A stretch of 40,295 bases of DNA. Origin: Candidatus Eisenbacteria bacterium. Its GTDB lineage: Bacteria; Eisenbacteria; RBG-16-71-46; JASEGR01. Shown piece after piece: positions 28,701-36,528 of the stretch. Position 1 is the first letter of the stretch. Each line of letters begins with the position of its first letter. The notes below the pieces were generated by a model, which made no database searches, had not been told where the DNA came from, and saw only the letters and a list, made by a program, of their open reading frames with translations. Made by a program: the position numbers and the translations under genes. The DNA lies in NCBI GenBank assembly GCA_030017955.1, contig JASEGR010000022.1, positions 1 through 40,295 of the forward strand. Direction: 5' to 3'.

Positions 28701-29242
28701 ATTCCGTGATTCTGAACTTCAAGGTAGAACTTTCCTTTGCCGAATATGTCCGAATAGAGCGATGTCATCGCCGTCGCAGCTTCCATTTCACCTCTCAGGA
28801 TCAGCTCCGGGATCTCCCCCTTAATGCACGACGAGAGGGCCATTATTCCTCCGGAATACTTCCCGAGAACTTCCTTGTCAATCCTGGGCGAGTAGTAGAA
28901 TCCTTCGAGATAGGCCACGCTGGCCAGTTTCATCAGGTTTTGATATCCCTCGAGATTCTCCGCAAGGAGTATGAGGTGATTCTGACCGGCGGTTGCCTTC
29001 GCTTTTTCCGACATCTTTCCTTTTGCAACATAGGCTTCGATTCCGATTATCGGTTTTATTCCGGCCTTGATCGCCTTGTTGTAGAACTCGACAGCGCCAA
29101 ACATGTTCCCGTGGTCCGTCAGGGCAAGCGCGGGCATTCTGTATTGCTTTGCGACTCTGACCGCATCGTCTATTCTCAGAGCACCGTCAAGCAGACTGTA
29201 CTCAGTGTGGTTATGAAGATGAACAAAATCGCAGTGCTGCAT
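25775..29242 (-). CDS. dnaE: DNA polymerase III subunit alpha
   Basis: The replicative polymerase subunit. The N-terminal PHP domain shows FVHLHNHTEYSLLDG and LALTDHGNMFGAVEFY. The polymerase active site holds the aspartate cluster PDIDIDFDDERRPEI, preceded by VGPGRGSAAGSLVAYCLGIT. The tandem helix-hairpin-helix and the OB-fold region (EVSVVGVVGAVKTTTDRKG) lie in the C-terminal quarter. At 1155 residues this is the DnaE1 type, not PolC. I chose the ATG at 29242, which has GGGGAG five bases upstream; a GTG two codons earlier (29248) lies against that SD. It overlaps the M23 gene's stop region and is followed by accA. No proofreading exonuclease motifs are present, as expected for DnaE. Confidence 0.97.
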   Translation of the reverse strand: MQHCDFVHLHNHTEYSLLDGALRIDDAVRVAKQYRMPALALTDHGNMFGAVEFYNKAIKAGIKPIIGIEAYVAKGKMSEKAKATAGQNHLILLAENLEGYQNLMKLASVAYLEGFYYSPRIDKEVLGKYSGGIMALSSCIKGEIPELILRGEMEAATAMTSLYSDIFGKGKFYLEVQNHGIKEEDEAIRGILEIAGRTGLPVVATNDCHYLRREDAEAHDILLCIQTGKAVEDRSRLRFNTEEVYFKPPEEMKERFRELPEAYGRTIEVAEKCNLELKFGRPQLPMYPLPASYSTHEDCLRDVAKAGMAMRFPQASGEIEERVEFELKTICEMGFASYFLVVRDFIDRARREGIAVGPGRGSAAGSLVAYCLGITDVDPLKFGLLFERFLNPERVTMPDIDIDFDDERRPEIINYVIEKYGAESVAQVITFGTLKARAVVRDVGRALSLPYSEVDRIAKLIPFDLGITLDEATETVPALKALEDGNDTMKKLLRCAKTLEGLPRHASTHAAGVVIAPGKLTDHVPLFKSGKDEVTTQYDMKSLEKIGLFKMDFLGLRTLTVIGRTVSLVRESLGTDLDLDGLGLNDRKTFELLKKGNTVGVFQLESPGMRDLLRKLRCDCFEDIVAVNALYRPGPLSGAKIDDFIERKLKRKKTVYEHPLLEPILKDTYGVILYQEQVIRIANELAGFSLGKADILRYAMGKKRQEEMETQEKAFIDGAKGRGIPEATARRIFDLMAHFAGYGFNKSHAVAYALLSYRTAFLKAHYPAQFMAALLTSEMDSSDRIMLLIDEARRMGIKILPPDINRSLGTFTLEEGGVRFGLGATKNVGLSSVKSMVDARAKDGNFTGLSDFLRRIDLRSANRRVVESLLWAGAFDCFGLGRGKLEALLPEAYQRAQGSQKEGTKLQASLFVEKNGEGGSDEVEGAREWSRATLLAKEKEALGFYLTEHPLAPFEEEIEIAMTSKIVSLKELPDGQEVSVVGVVGAVKTTTDRKGKRMAFLTLEDLTGSIECILFSDVYEKSKNALVSDSVLLVRGRTSTREEEESKLLVSDVVSWESFRKKLLGTLHIEIVPEEVSKDSLSRTRKILETYPGNCEVLFHVQIESGNKVSVLGKSTKVEITSELLESLRAVLGNGRVRLGNGGEPSGNPEAKRNR

Positions 29243-29244
29243 CT

Positions 29245-31326
29245 TCACTCCCCAACTTTCAAGAGAGAAGAGCTGGTTCGCTCGTTCCCTGCCCTGTCCC
29301 TCACGACGACTCTGACTTCCATTTTCTTCCCCAAGGTTGGATTCTTCATCCTCACTCTTATCTCGTTCTTATCCGGAGCCCATTCGCTGACTATCTTCCT
29401 TCCATCTATGAAAACATCAACACCTGAAGCACTAATTCCCGATCCCTCCTCGATCACTCCTATTGTAAGCAAGAGATATGCTCTGCTGCCTTCGTCCTTG
29501 ATTATTGGCTTGTTTATTAGGACAACTGGCGGTAGGTTATCTCTGAGAAGAGCATAGTCAGAGAACCCGCGTATCTCTGCCCTCATCCAACGGCAGGAAT
29601 CATCCATCCGTCCGCCAACATACCCAAATCCCCCCGGCCCAACGGCGTAGATTCCTATTTGCTCAACCCTGGTCAGCGTCTCCGGGAAGCTTATACTCAA
29701 GATTCCCTTCCCGTCAAAGGGTATCTCAAGCGGCCTGAATCCAAACACGGGGCTCACGGTCCGAAGTCCATTGATCTCATCCTTCACATAATTTTTGAAA
29801 ACCGCAACCGGCTCACTCGTGTAGAAAGTTCCGCCCGTGTACGCAAAATTCACAAGGCTCTCCGGGTCGCAGACCGTGCCGCTTCTCCCTCTCTCAGCCA
29901 TTCTGAATCTCAGGGGAACGGAGTGGATCACTTCTTCCCCGAAGATGTCTTCAAGACGGAGGACCACATCCGTTGTTCCGATGGCCGAGTCATAGTCAAG
30001 AAAAAGCTCGATTCCGCCAGGTGTCGGAGAATATTCGATCGGAGGCGCTTCAGCAGCGTGCCCGGAGAATTCGATTGACTTGACTGCCCTGAGAGTCCTT
30101 GACGATTGAACTTCGATTCCGACGCAATGCCTATAGTACCTGACCGAGGACGATACTCGAAGCGGTCCCCAGTTCCTTCCTGGATTGTCTCCTGGCTGGA
30201 GACTTTTTCCGGCAGGCACTGCGACGGAAAACGACACAACGGCCTCACTTGCGTTCTGCGAAACATCCTCTGCCCAAAGACTCAGACAATGTTCACCCGG
30301 AGGCAGAAAGAAGCTCCCGTCAACTTTTCCCGGCTCGATCCCGCAGACAATCACTCCGGCGTCTTCTTCGTTCTCAGTCAGTATGCTGCTTGTTCCCGGA
30401 TACCTTCTGAACGAAATCTTCTGAGAGACTGAGTCGGACGTGCGTGCGGCTTGATACGTGGTGTTGACTTCCCCCATCATTCCGTAGGGAATTGCTTCAA
30501 AACGCAGATTATAGAGTTGCGTCCCGTCAATGCAGAGGGCAGCCTGATACGGGGCCAGCAGGCCAGCCGACGTCCCGGTTCGGTCCACCACTCTGGCTTC
30601 CACCGAGAACCTCCCCCAAAGATCAACGGTGTCTTTTGCCGTGAACGCCATCCTGTCGGTGTCGTAGCCAAGCCCGACTGTCAGCGGGAAATGCTCTCCA
30701 TTCGCCGTTGAGCCGCAGTCGAGCGGCAGGAATGTGATTGAACTGATCTGAGGCGGTTCCATGTCCTGTGCCTGGAATCCGTGCGTGAGAGGATTGACGG
30801 CAATGTCTTCGTCTCTTATTTCCAGGTGAAGATGGGGCGCACGTGTGCCGCTGTCCCCCGAAATTCCGATAAGCTCGCCTTCTTCGAATCTGATTTTCCC
30901 GGGCTCTGGAAAGAGGTCAACTTCGTAGACGGAGAGACTCTCCTGGTATGCCTCAACATACTCGGAGACTTTGTCGCAGAACGTATCAAGGTGGGCGTAG
31001 ACCACCACTCTTCCGTCATCGATGCGCTCATAGACCGCTTTCCCATATCCTACTCCTGAGGCCCTTACTCTGAGAAGGCTGCCCGATGCAACTGCAAAGA
31101 CAGGTTCTCCAATAACACCCCCTGTCGAAAGGTCAATACCCGCATGGTAGTGATCGCCCCTGAACTCCCCGAATGTTGATGTCATTAACATCTCGCCCGC
31201 CAACGGATTTTTGTACCCTGCAAGAGCCGGAAAAGGAGTTGCCATGACCAGAAAAGCAAGGATTGCCGTTCCGGTTGCCGCGGCGTGCGCACGAACAGCT
31301 CTGATCAGTGTCGGGAAACCGTTCAT
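29245..31326 (-). CDS. Secreted M23-family metallopeptidase with C-terminal Ig-like regions
   Basis: A periplasmic or surface zinc peptidase that probably cuts peptidoglycan cross-links or acts in cell separation. A signal peptide occupies about residues 1-36 (ends PFPALAGY). The M23 domain (residues 37 to about 190) has the zinc motif HAGIDL (H-x3-D) and the C-terminal HLHLE. The following 500 residues are beta-rich and end in Ig-like modules. The last module, SGVDVFIDGRKIVSEW followed by VVVRDRAGNERTSSSLLKVG, resembles Big or FN3-type repeats. The start ATG at 31326 is close to a TTGACA promoter at 31361-31390. It overlaps dnaE by a few bases, so envelope and replication genes share a transcript. 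Substrate is not deducible. Confidence 0.85.
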   Translation of the reverse strand: MNGFPTLIRAVRAHAAATGTAILAFLVMATPFPALAGYKNPLAGEMLMTSTFGEFRGDHYHAGIDLSTGGVIGEPVFAVASGSLLRVRASGVGYGKAVYERIDDGRVVVYAHLDTFCDKVSEYVEAYQESLSVYEVDLFPEPGKIRFEEGELIGISGDSGTRAPHLHLEIRDEDIAVNPLTHGFQAQDMEPPQISSITFLPLDCGSTANGEHFPLTVGLGYDTDRMAFTAKDTVDLWGRFSVEARVVDRTGTSAGLLAPYQAALCIDGTQLYNLRFEAIPYGMMGEVNTTYQAARTSDSVSQKISFRRYPGTSSILTENEEDAGVIVCGIEPGKVDGSFFLPPGEHCLSLWAEDVSQNASEAVVSFSVAVPAGKSLQPGDNPGRNWGPLRVSSSVRYYRHCVGIEVQSSRTLRAVKSIEFSGHAAEAPPIEYSPTPGGIELFLDYDSAIGTTDVVLRLEDIFGEEVIHSVPLRFRMAERGRSGTVCDPESLVNFAYTGGTFYTSEPVAVFKNYVKDEINGLRTVSPVFGFRPLEIPFDGKGILSISFPETLTRVEQIGIYAVGPGGFGYVGGRMDDSCRWMRAEIRGFSDYALLRDNLPPVVLINKPIIKDEGSRAYLLLTIGVIEEGSGISASGVDVFIDGRKIVSEWAPDKNEIRVRMKNPTLGKKMEVRVVVRDRAGNERTSSSLLKVGE

Positions 31327-31360
31327 TTTTGCTCGAGGGACATTCCTTTCATCTCCGGAG

Positions 31361-31390
31361 AACCTAGCACCACGCTTCTTGCGATGTCAA
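31361..31390 (-). promoter_or_regulatory. Sigma-70-type promoter for the M23-dnaE-accA run
   Basis: On the minus strand a perfect -35 TTGACA (31385-31390) precedes, at an 18-base spacer, a weak -10 TAGGTT (31361-31366). The predicted transcript starts about 30 bases before the M23 start codon. It is the only near-consensus promoter I see for the long run from 31326 downward. The remainder of the 31327-31670 gap holds no gene. Confidence 0.5.
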
Positions 31391-31587
31391 TTTCATGCAA
31401 TTTGCAAGATTCGTGTGCATCCTGCTTTAAGACGGGCCGCAACTAATCACGATTTTGCCGGGGGATTGAATGCCAAGCCCGCACCCGGATGAACCGCAAT
31501 CCTCTAGTGTCAAAAGGGATGTAGCATTCGGCTCAATCGTCCGTTTCTCCAAGCAGGCTCTGGTATAGTTCTTGCCAAATCTACTCT

Positions 31588-31625
31588 GTGAAGCTAGCTA
31601 GCATGACCTCATTACGTGAAGCTAG
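31588..31625. promoter_or_regulatory. Direct repeat upstream of the lipoprotein gene
   Basis: GTGAAGCTAG occurs at 31588-31597 and again at 31616-31625. The first copy runs into the palindrome GCTAGCTAGC (31593-31602). It lies 46 bases upstream of the plus-strand lipoprotein start and could be an operator, but there is no independent support. Confidence 0.3.
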
Positions 31626-31670
31626 ATGGGGAAACGGAGAAGGTTCGCAGGATTCAAAGGAGGGTTCTTT

Positions 31671-32135
31671 ATGACAAGGGCAGGTCTTTTACTCATCGTT
31701 CTTCTCGCTGTGACTCTCATGGGTGCAGGCTGCGGGAACGATACACCTGTAACTCCCGCTCCTACCGACACAGAAGATCTGGTCGCTCCGGCCGCTCCCA
31801 CTGGAGCTGCAGCTTACATCCGGATGGACAAGCTGAAGGTATCCTGGGCGCCAAACAGTGAATCGGATGTGGTTGGCTACAATGTGTACTGGTATGACCC
31901 TGCGCCGGAAACTGACGAGACCTATATCAAACTGAATACGACTCCAGTCACGGTGACCAACTTCACCGAGCCGGGAATACTGTCTGGCGTCACTTACTAT
32001 GTCAGAGTAAGCGCGGTGGACCGGTCAGGCAATGAGAGCAGGCTGTCGCGTCCAATCGTGGCGAGCCCGTATCCGGCGCCTGGAGATCCTGGGGATTCTC
32101 CAGACGTTGATGATCCGCAGCTAGAACGTCCTTAA
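31671..32135 (+). CDS. Fibronectin type III domain lipoprotein
   Basis: A small exported protein (154 residues). The N-terminal signal ends in LMGAGC, a slightly unusual lipobox (Gly rather than Leu at -3), with Cys at residue 21. A Thr/Pro-rich linker (TPVTPAPTDTEDL) leads to one fibronectin type III domain, from about residue 35 to 130. The domain shows LKVSWAPNSESDVVGYNVYW and GVTYYVRVSAVDRSGNESRL. A Pro/Asp-rich tail follows. FN3 lipoproteins like this act in surface adhesion or as spacer modules; no enzymatic residues are seen. The ATG at 31671 has AAAGGAGG just upstream; an earlier ATG at 31626 would add an unconserved lead. It is the only gene on the plus strand in its region and converges on the subtilisin gene. 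Function beyond a surface protein is unknown. Confidence 0.85.
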   Translation: MTRAGLLLIVLLAVTLMGAGCGNDTPVTPAPTDTEDLVAPAAPTGAAAYIRMDKLKVSWAPNSESDVVGYNVYWYDPAPETDETYIKLNTTPVTVTNFTEPGILSGVTYYVRVSAVDRSGNESRLSRPIVASPYPAPGDPGDSPDVDDPQLERP

Positions 32136-32174
32136 GTGTAGCCCGTGACCCGAGAGTAACTCCATCCGGGCGGA

Positions 32175-32210
32175 AAAAGGGGGTGAGGTCGTGAAGACCC
32201 ACCCCCTTTT
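32175..32210. terminator. Bidirectional Rho-independent terminator
   Basis: AAAAGGGGGT (32175-32184) pairs with ACCCCCTTTT (32201-32210), with GGTC/GACC inside and a GTGAA loop. The plus strand ends in TTTT and the minus strand in TTTTT, so it can stop both the lipoprotein gene (ending 32135) and the subtilisin gene (ending 32238), which converge here. Confidence 0.9.
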
Positions 32211-32237
32211 CAATATACCAATCCTTCGTCGGCCCTG

Positions 32238-35198
32238 CTATCTCAGAAGCACTGTTTTCTTCGAAGGCAATTCCGTGCCATCGACTGAGATAAAATAGAC
32301 ACCGGATGGAAGCGCCCTTCCTCTTGAATCTTTTCCATCCCACCAGATCCCCTTCATCCCAGTCCCACTCGCCGAGGCCTCCAGCATTCTTACTCTCTTC
32401 CCTTTCACATCAAAGATAGTGATGGTGATTAGCGTCTTCCTTCCGGCGCCGCCATCCTGTCCCGCGCCCGGACGGAGCAGAACCCTCACCGTCGTACCGT
32501 TTGAGAATGGATTTGGATTTGCACCAAGGAGTTCCAGAGAGAGATCGCGGGAATCTCCTTCTCTGGTCTTCGGCTCAGAAACCCGGGAAGGAGCTCCGAT
32601 CGGATAGACACCTGTTCTTGCCGGGTTCTGATGGAAGGTCGGCCAGTCGCCGCAAGAGAATGAAAAGTTTCCGTCGCCAGCGTCATAGACATAAACTTCC
32701 TTGTCGAGCGAACCTGCCACAATCTGCGCAACGCCGTCTCCGTTCAGGTCGGCAATTGAAGGTGAGGACACTATTTCTCCCCTCCCGCCCTTGGGCCATC
32801 CCTTGAGAGGTGTACCGTCGAACCCAAATGCATAGAGCCGCCAGTCACTGCACCCCACGAATATTTCGCACTTGCCATCTCCATTGATATCAAGAATTGC
32901 AGGTGAGGACTTGATCTGTCCCCCGAGAGCGACGGGCCAGCCCTGGCAGACGCTGCCATCCTTTCTGAAACAGTAGAGCTTGCGATCCGAAGAACCAACG
33001 ACGATCTCAAGGTCTCCGTCTCTATCCACATCTGAGACTGCCGGCGACGAGTAGAGCCCGCGTCCCGCGCTCTGAGGCCAGCCAGGAAGGAGAGATCCGT
33101 TATGGTCCCACACATACACCAGGCTGTCAGCCGAAACTGCGATTATGTCAAGGAGACTATCCCGGCTGATATCGGCAAGACACGTCGATGCGATGACAGA
33201 ATCAGAGGTTGCCTGCGGCCATCCCGGAGATGAACTCCCGTTTGACTTCAAAGCACGAACGAATCCGTCACTTCCACCGAAGACTATTTCCGGAATGCCG
33301 TCCCCGTCAATGTCCCCAACGGAGGGGGTTCCGCCTATAACACTACCCGCGCCTATAGGCCAGCCAGGGACCAGAGTCCCATCCCTGTTGAAAACGTAAA
33401 CCGATTCGCCTGCACAAACGATAATCTCAGGAATAGAATCAGTGCCGATGTCCGCAAGAACAGCCGATCCACCGACACTCCCTCCGACCGTCACGGGCCA
33501 GCCCTGGCAGGGAATTCCTGCATTGTTCAGGGCGTTGATCTTCCCATCGCTTGTTCCGAAGACGATGTCAGGATACGAATCACCATCGATGTCGGCGATG
33601 GACGGGGAAGATTTCACCATCCCGCTTACCGCCACCGGCCATCCCGGCTTGAGAGATCCGGATGACGAGTAAACGTAGCACATGGAATCATTGCTGCCGA
33701 TTCCGACCTCCGGCATCCCGTCCTTGTCGAGATCGCAAATGGCCGGAGATGACTCAATCATTCCTCTCGTTCTAGCCTTCCAGTAGCCGGTTCCGACTCT
33801 TAGAGCCGAGTATGCGTTGACCCTTCCGGAGCCGAGGCCAGTTCTTTGGCAAACCTGCGGGTCCCCGAGGTCATCTGCCGTTTCCCCTATGCGAGCTGCA
33901 ATCTGGCTTCCGTTCAAGCCGGGATGAGCCGACTTTATGAGACTGGCGACTCCGGTGACGAATGCAGTAGCCATGGACGTTCCGCTTTTCCAGCCGTAAG
34001 TGTGAGTCAAAGAGTTGTGGTCATATAGGGTGCTCCGGATGTTCTGCCCCGGTGCCGAAATATCGATCCATGAACCGTAGTTTGAGCTGGCCGTCTTGCA
34101 GTCGTACTCGGTCAGTCCGGCAACGTCCAGACAATCACCTCTCGTTGAAAGATAGTTGTACGTCTGTAGAGTGTTGCCGTGATTTCCTGCCGCGACTACG
34201 ACAAGAACCCCTCTCGAAACTGCGTAGTCAACCGCAGCCGAAATCCCTCCTTCATTTCCGGAATCCCAACTCGCGTTTATTATGCCGGCTCCCATAGCAG
34301 CGGCGTAGTAAATCGCCTGCGCACAGAAGTACATGTTGACTAGTCCAACTTCATTGCCAGCGTAAGAAGCTGACCAGCCGGCTCTGAGCGCCATTATTCT
34401 GGAACCCCAGCCGGCACCCGCAATTCCCGCGCCGTTGTCCGTGACTGCGGCGGCTATTCCGGCGACGTGGGTTCCATGGCCGTTGAAATCCATCGGGTCA
34501 CTATCAGAGTCCACACTGTCCTCACCCGGCCATGCAGTTGCAAGGCTGTCAACCCAGTCCCATCCTCTGATATCGTCTATGTACCCGTTCCCGTCATCAT
34601 CCGCACCGGGTGTTCCGCTCATCTCAGGCCAGTTGACCCAGATCGCCGGCGAAAGGTCGGGGTGGAGCCAATCGACGCCTGTATCTACGATGGCAATAAC
34701 GGTGCTGGTGTCTCCCCTGACGATGTCCCACCCCCAGATTCCAGCAATATCTTTGTACATAGTATTCCCGAGGCCCGTCTGGGTTGAGAAGAGAGGGTCG
34801 TTGGGGACGATTGAAACCTCGTAAACTCCGATGGGCTCAATCTTCTCAAAGACATTACTTTGCCTGAGTTCATCCACGGCAACCGGAAGTCCTTTCTCCT
34901 TTGGAAAAGAGATTTTGAAGTAAAGAGAAAGGTCCTCGGGTCCTCTTGGAAGAAACTCCGCATTCCTGAACTCCCTCTCGATTTTCGAAACCCCAACCTT
35001 GTGAAGTACCTGGTCGACCTCGGAAAATCCTGTCTCACAGACTCCTTTGTTGAGCCGCGCGTCGATACCACGGAACCTGTCTGAGAACTTGACGACCAGT
35101 TCTCCATCGACGTAGTAAAGGGGTTCTCCGCGCGTGGCGGGAGGAAACAGGCAAAACACAAGAAAGAAGAGAAGGCTGGCCGGAAAACGCCGAAGCAT
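32238..35198 (-). CDS. Secreted S8 subtilisin-like protease with propeller repeats and T9SS-type C-terminal domain
   Basis: A secreted serine protease. A signal peptide lies near the start (LLFFLVFCLFPPATRGE). The catalytic triad is visible: Asp in VIAIVDTGVDWLHPD, His in FNGHGTHVAGIAAA, Ser in SGTSMATAFVTGVASL. The middle holds eight 47-residue repeats (32602-33752), each of the type SSPSIADIDGDSYPDIVFG with GWP at the end. These are FG-GAP/VCBS-like blades with Asp-rich calcium loops, forming a propeller. The C-terminus is a FlgD-like sorting domain (ANPNPFSNGTTVRVLL, then GVYFISVDG), matching that of the PorU-like protein. This fits a type IX cargo. I chose the ATG at 35198 because it directly precedes the signal peptide; the frame is open to 35330. 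It ends at the shared terminator. Confidence 0.88.
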   Translation of the reverse strand: MLRRFPASLLFFLVFCLFPPATRGEPLYYVDGELVVKFSDRFRGIDARLNKGVCETGFSEVDQVLHKVGVSKIEREFRNAEFLPRGPEDLSLYFKISFPKEKGLPVAVDELRQSNVFEKIEPIGVYEVSIVPNDPLFSTQTGLGNTMYKDIAGIWGWDIVRGDTSTVIAIVDTGVDWLHPDLSPAIWVNWPEMSGTPGADDDGNGYIDDIRGWDWVDSLATAWPGEDSVDSDSDPMDFNGHGTHVAGIAAAVTDNGAGIAGAGWGSRIMALRAGWSASYAGNEVGLVNMYFCAQAIYYAAAMGAGIINASWDSGNEGGISAAVDYAVSRGVLVVVAAGNHGNTLQTYNYLSTRGDCLDVAGLTEYDCKTASSNYGSWIDISAPGQNIRSTLYDHNSLTHTYGWKSGTSMATAFVTGVASLIKSAHPGLNGSQIAARIGETADDLGDPQVCQRTGLGSGRVNAYSALRVGTGYWKARTRGMIESSPAICDLDKDGMPEVGIGSNDSMCYVYSSSGSLKPGWPVAVSGMVKSSPSIADIDGDSYPDIVFGTSDGKINALNNAGIPCQGWPVTVGGSVGGSAVLADIGTDSIPEIIVCAGESVYVFNRDGTLVPGWPIGAGSVIGGTPSVGDIDGDGIPEIVFGGSDGFVRALKSNGSSSPGWPQATSDSVIASTCLADISRDSLLDIIAVSADSLVYVWDHNGSLLPGWPQSAGRGLYSSPAVSDVDRDGDLEIVVGSSDRKLYCFRKDGSVCQGWPVALGGQIKSSPAILDINGDGKCEIFVGCSDWRLYAFGFDGTPLKGWPKGGRGEIVSSPSIADLNGDGVAQIVAGSLDKEVYVYDAGDGNFSFSCGDWPTFHQNPARTGVYPIGAPSRVSEPKTREGDSRDLSLELLGANPNPFSNGTTVRVLLRPGAGQDGGAGRKTLITITIFDVKGKRVRMLEASASGTGMKGIWWDGKDSRGRALPSGVYFISVDGTELPSKKTVLLR
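32602..33752 (-). repeat. Eight coding repeats in the subtilisin gene
   Basis: Each unit encodes about 47 residues (roughly 141 bases) with the pattern SSPxxxDxDxDG, a short EIVxGS segment, and a GWP turn before the next unit. Units 1, 2, 6, 7 and 8 keep the SSP opening; units 3-5 vary it (GSA, GTP, AST). Such series build beta-propeller blades and are prone to copy-number change by recombination. Confidence 0.8.
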
Positions 35199-35396
35199 CC
35201 TTCGACGTCTCTCAGGCCACCGGTTTTGTAGGCTGGACCAGCGCTTCCCGCAGATGATTTCTTCAACCCCGCCTTGGAGCTGCCAGCCCTCTGCCGCAGT
35301 GAACAAAAGTTTGTCGATGAACTTGCTCATACTCTTACATTATCGGCCATTCGGTCTCCAGACGCAACATCGGGGCTGAGGCCGTGCAGCAGGCAG

Positions 35397-35499
35397 GTCC
35401 AGAGATGTCCTTGAACCGACTTTCCGAAAATCTCTGGACTCCCTTCTTGGACGAGGGAACGGCCTGGTTAGACCCAAGGACAAGGGGCATGGCCTTGGG
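35397..35499. other. Two hairpins between the response regulator and subtilisin genes
   Basis: GTCCAGAGAT (35397-35406) and ATCTCTGGAC (35430-35439) form a perfect 10-base stem with a 23-base loop. CCCAAGG (35473-35479) and CCTTGGG (35493-35499) form a second 7-base stem. They lie in the 355-base stretch between the response-regulator stop and the subtilisin start, which holds no gene. Neither is followed by a U-tract, so a leader or processing role is as likely as termination. Confidence 0.45.
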
Positions 35500-35553
35500 A
35501 AACTGGTGGAAGAAGGAAGAGGCCTGCTTGAAGATAACGGAATAGCAGTGTCT

Positions 35554-36465
35554 TCAGTCTTTACTATCGCTGATCTCTTCCAGCAGAGGTAGCCGGCCTT
35601 CGCCCTCGACCCCTGAACCCTTCCCATCTCCGGAGTATCGGATTTCGGTCTTGAGCTGAAGAAGCGAGAACTTGAGCGATTCGCCTTGAGAGCCGAACCC
35701 TGACACAAACTTTTGCTTTCTGTCGTTCCTGTCGTACTCAAACTCAACAGATGATTTGAATTCGCTCTCGATTCCCTGACAGAGTTTCTCCGCTATCTCG
35801 GGTGGGGTCACAAGAATAAACTTCGAGAAGCCCGTATCCCCCACGTGAGCGACCATGATATCCTTGTCCTGGCAGAGGGCAACTACTTCCCTGATGACGC
35901 CGGCTGTAAGCCTGAGAACTCCGGCGAACTTCATTTCACCATACTTCGCCTTGAAAACGCCCTCCGCCTCCTCATCAAAGGTCAATGTCGCGACTGCGTA
36001 AAGCTGCCTTGAGGCCCTCCTCTTCCCGAGGTTCTTCTCCAGCGCCTCTGCGCCGGGGAGTTTTGTGATCGGATTGGGCATCTCGCCTTTTCTCTTCAGA
36101 TCAAGAATGTTTTCAACGAGAGACTCGAGTGCAACCGGATCGAAAGGCTTGAGTACGTACTCGTCTGCCCCCGCTCCAAGTCCCCAGAACCTATCTGATT
36201 CCTGGGACTTTGCCGTTAGCATTACCACCGGCGTCTCCCTCAGTTCCGGCGTCTCTTTTATTTCCCTGCAGACTTCGAAGCCGTTCTTCCCTGCCATCAT
36301 CACATCAAGGATTACTATGTCCGGCCTCTGAGCTTTGACAATCAGCAGCGCATCTTCGCCTTTGGTTGCAGTGAACACCTCGTAGTTCCTCGAGGCAAAA
36401 CTCTGTTTGAGAATGGCAAGGAGGCTTGGGTTATCGTCAACCACAAGGATCTTCATTCCAGACAT
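35554..36465 (-). CDS. Response regulator with degenerate GGDEF output domain
   Basis: A two-component response regulator (303 residues). The receiver domain (residues 1-120) has the acidic pair and phospho-acceptor in ILVVDDNPSLLA and IVILDVMMAGKNGFE, the conserved Thr in VVMLTAKSQ, and the Lys in EYVLKPFDP. The C-terminal domain starts NPITKLPGAEALEKNL, which is the degenerate form of the (D/N)PLTGLPNR opening of GGDEF domains. The active-site loop reads HVGDTGF instead of RxGGDEF. It is therefore unlikely to make cyclic di-GMP and may act as a ligand-binding or protein-binding output. It follows the histidine kinase gene by 63 bases on the same strand, so the two probably form a pair. Confidence 0.88.
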   Translation of the reverse strand: MSGMKILVVDDNPSLLAILKQSFASRNYEVFTATKGEDALLIVKAQRPDIVILDVMMAGKNGFEVCREIKETPELRETPVVMLTAKSQESDRFWGLGAGADEYVLKPFDPVALESLVENILDLKRKGEMPNPITKLPGAEALEKNLGKRRASRQLYAVATLTFDEEAEGVFKAKYGEMKFAGVLRLTAGVIREVVALCQDKDIMVAHVGDTGFSKFILVTPPEIAEKLCQGIESEFKSSVEFEYDRNDRKQKFVSGFGSQGESLKFSLLQLKTEIRYSGDGKGSGVEGEGRLPLLEEISDSKD

Positions 36466-36528
36466 TTTCTCCCCCCTTGGCTCTTAGACGCCTGCTCTCA
36501 CAGCACGGCTTCCGGCGCACATTTCTCC

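Noticed and set aside
28394-29557. 387-residue plus-strand open frame opposite dnaE
   Set aside because: It is antisense to the dnaE PHP domain and shows no recognisable domain.
35199-35330. Possible riboswitch or N-terminal extension upstream of the subtilisin start
   Set aside because: The open frame adds 44 unconserved residues before a good signal peptide, and no known riboswitch consensus could be aligned.
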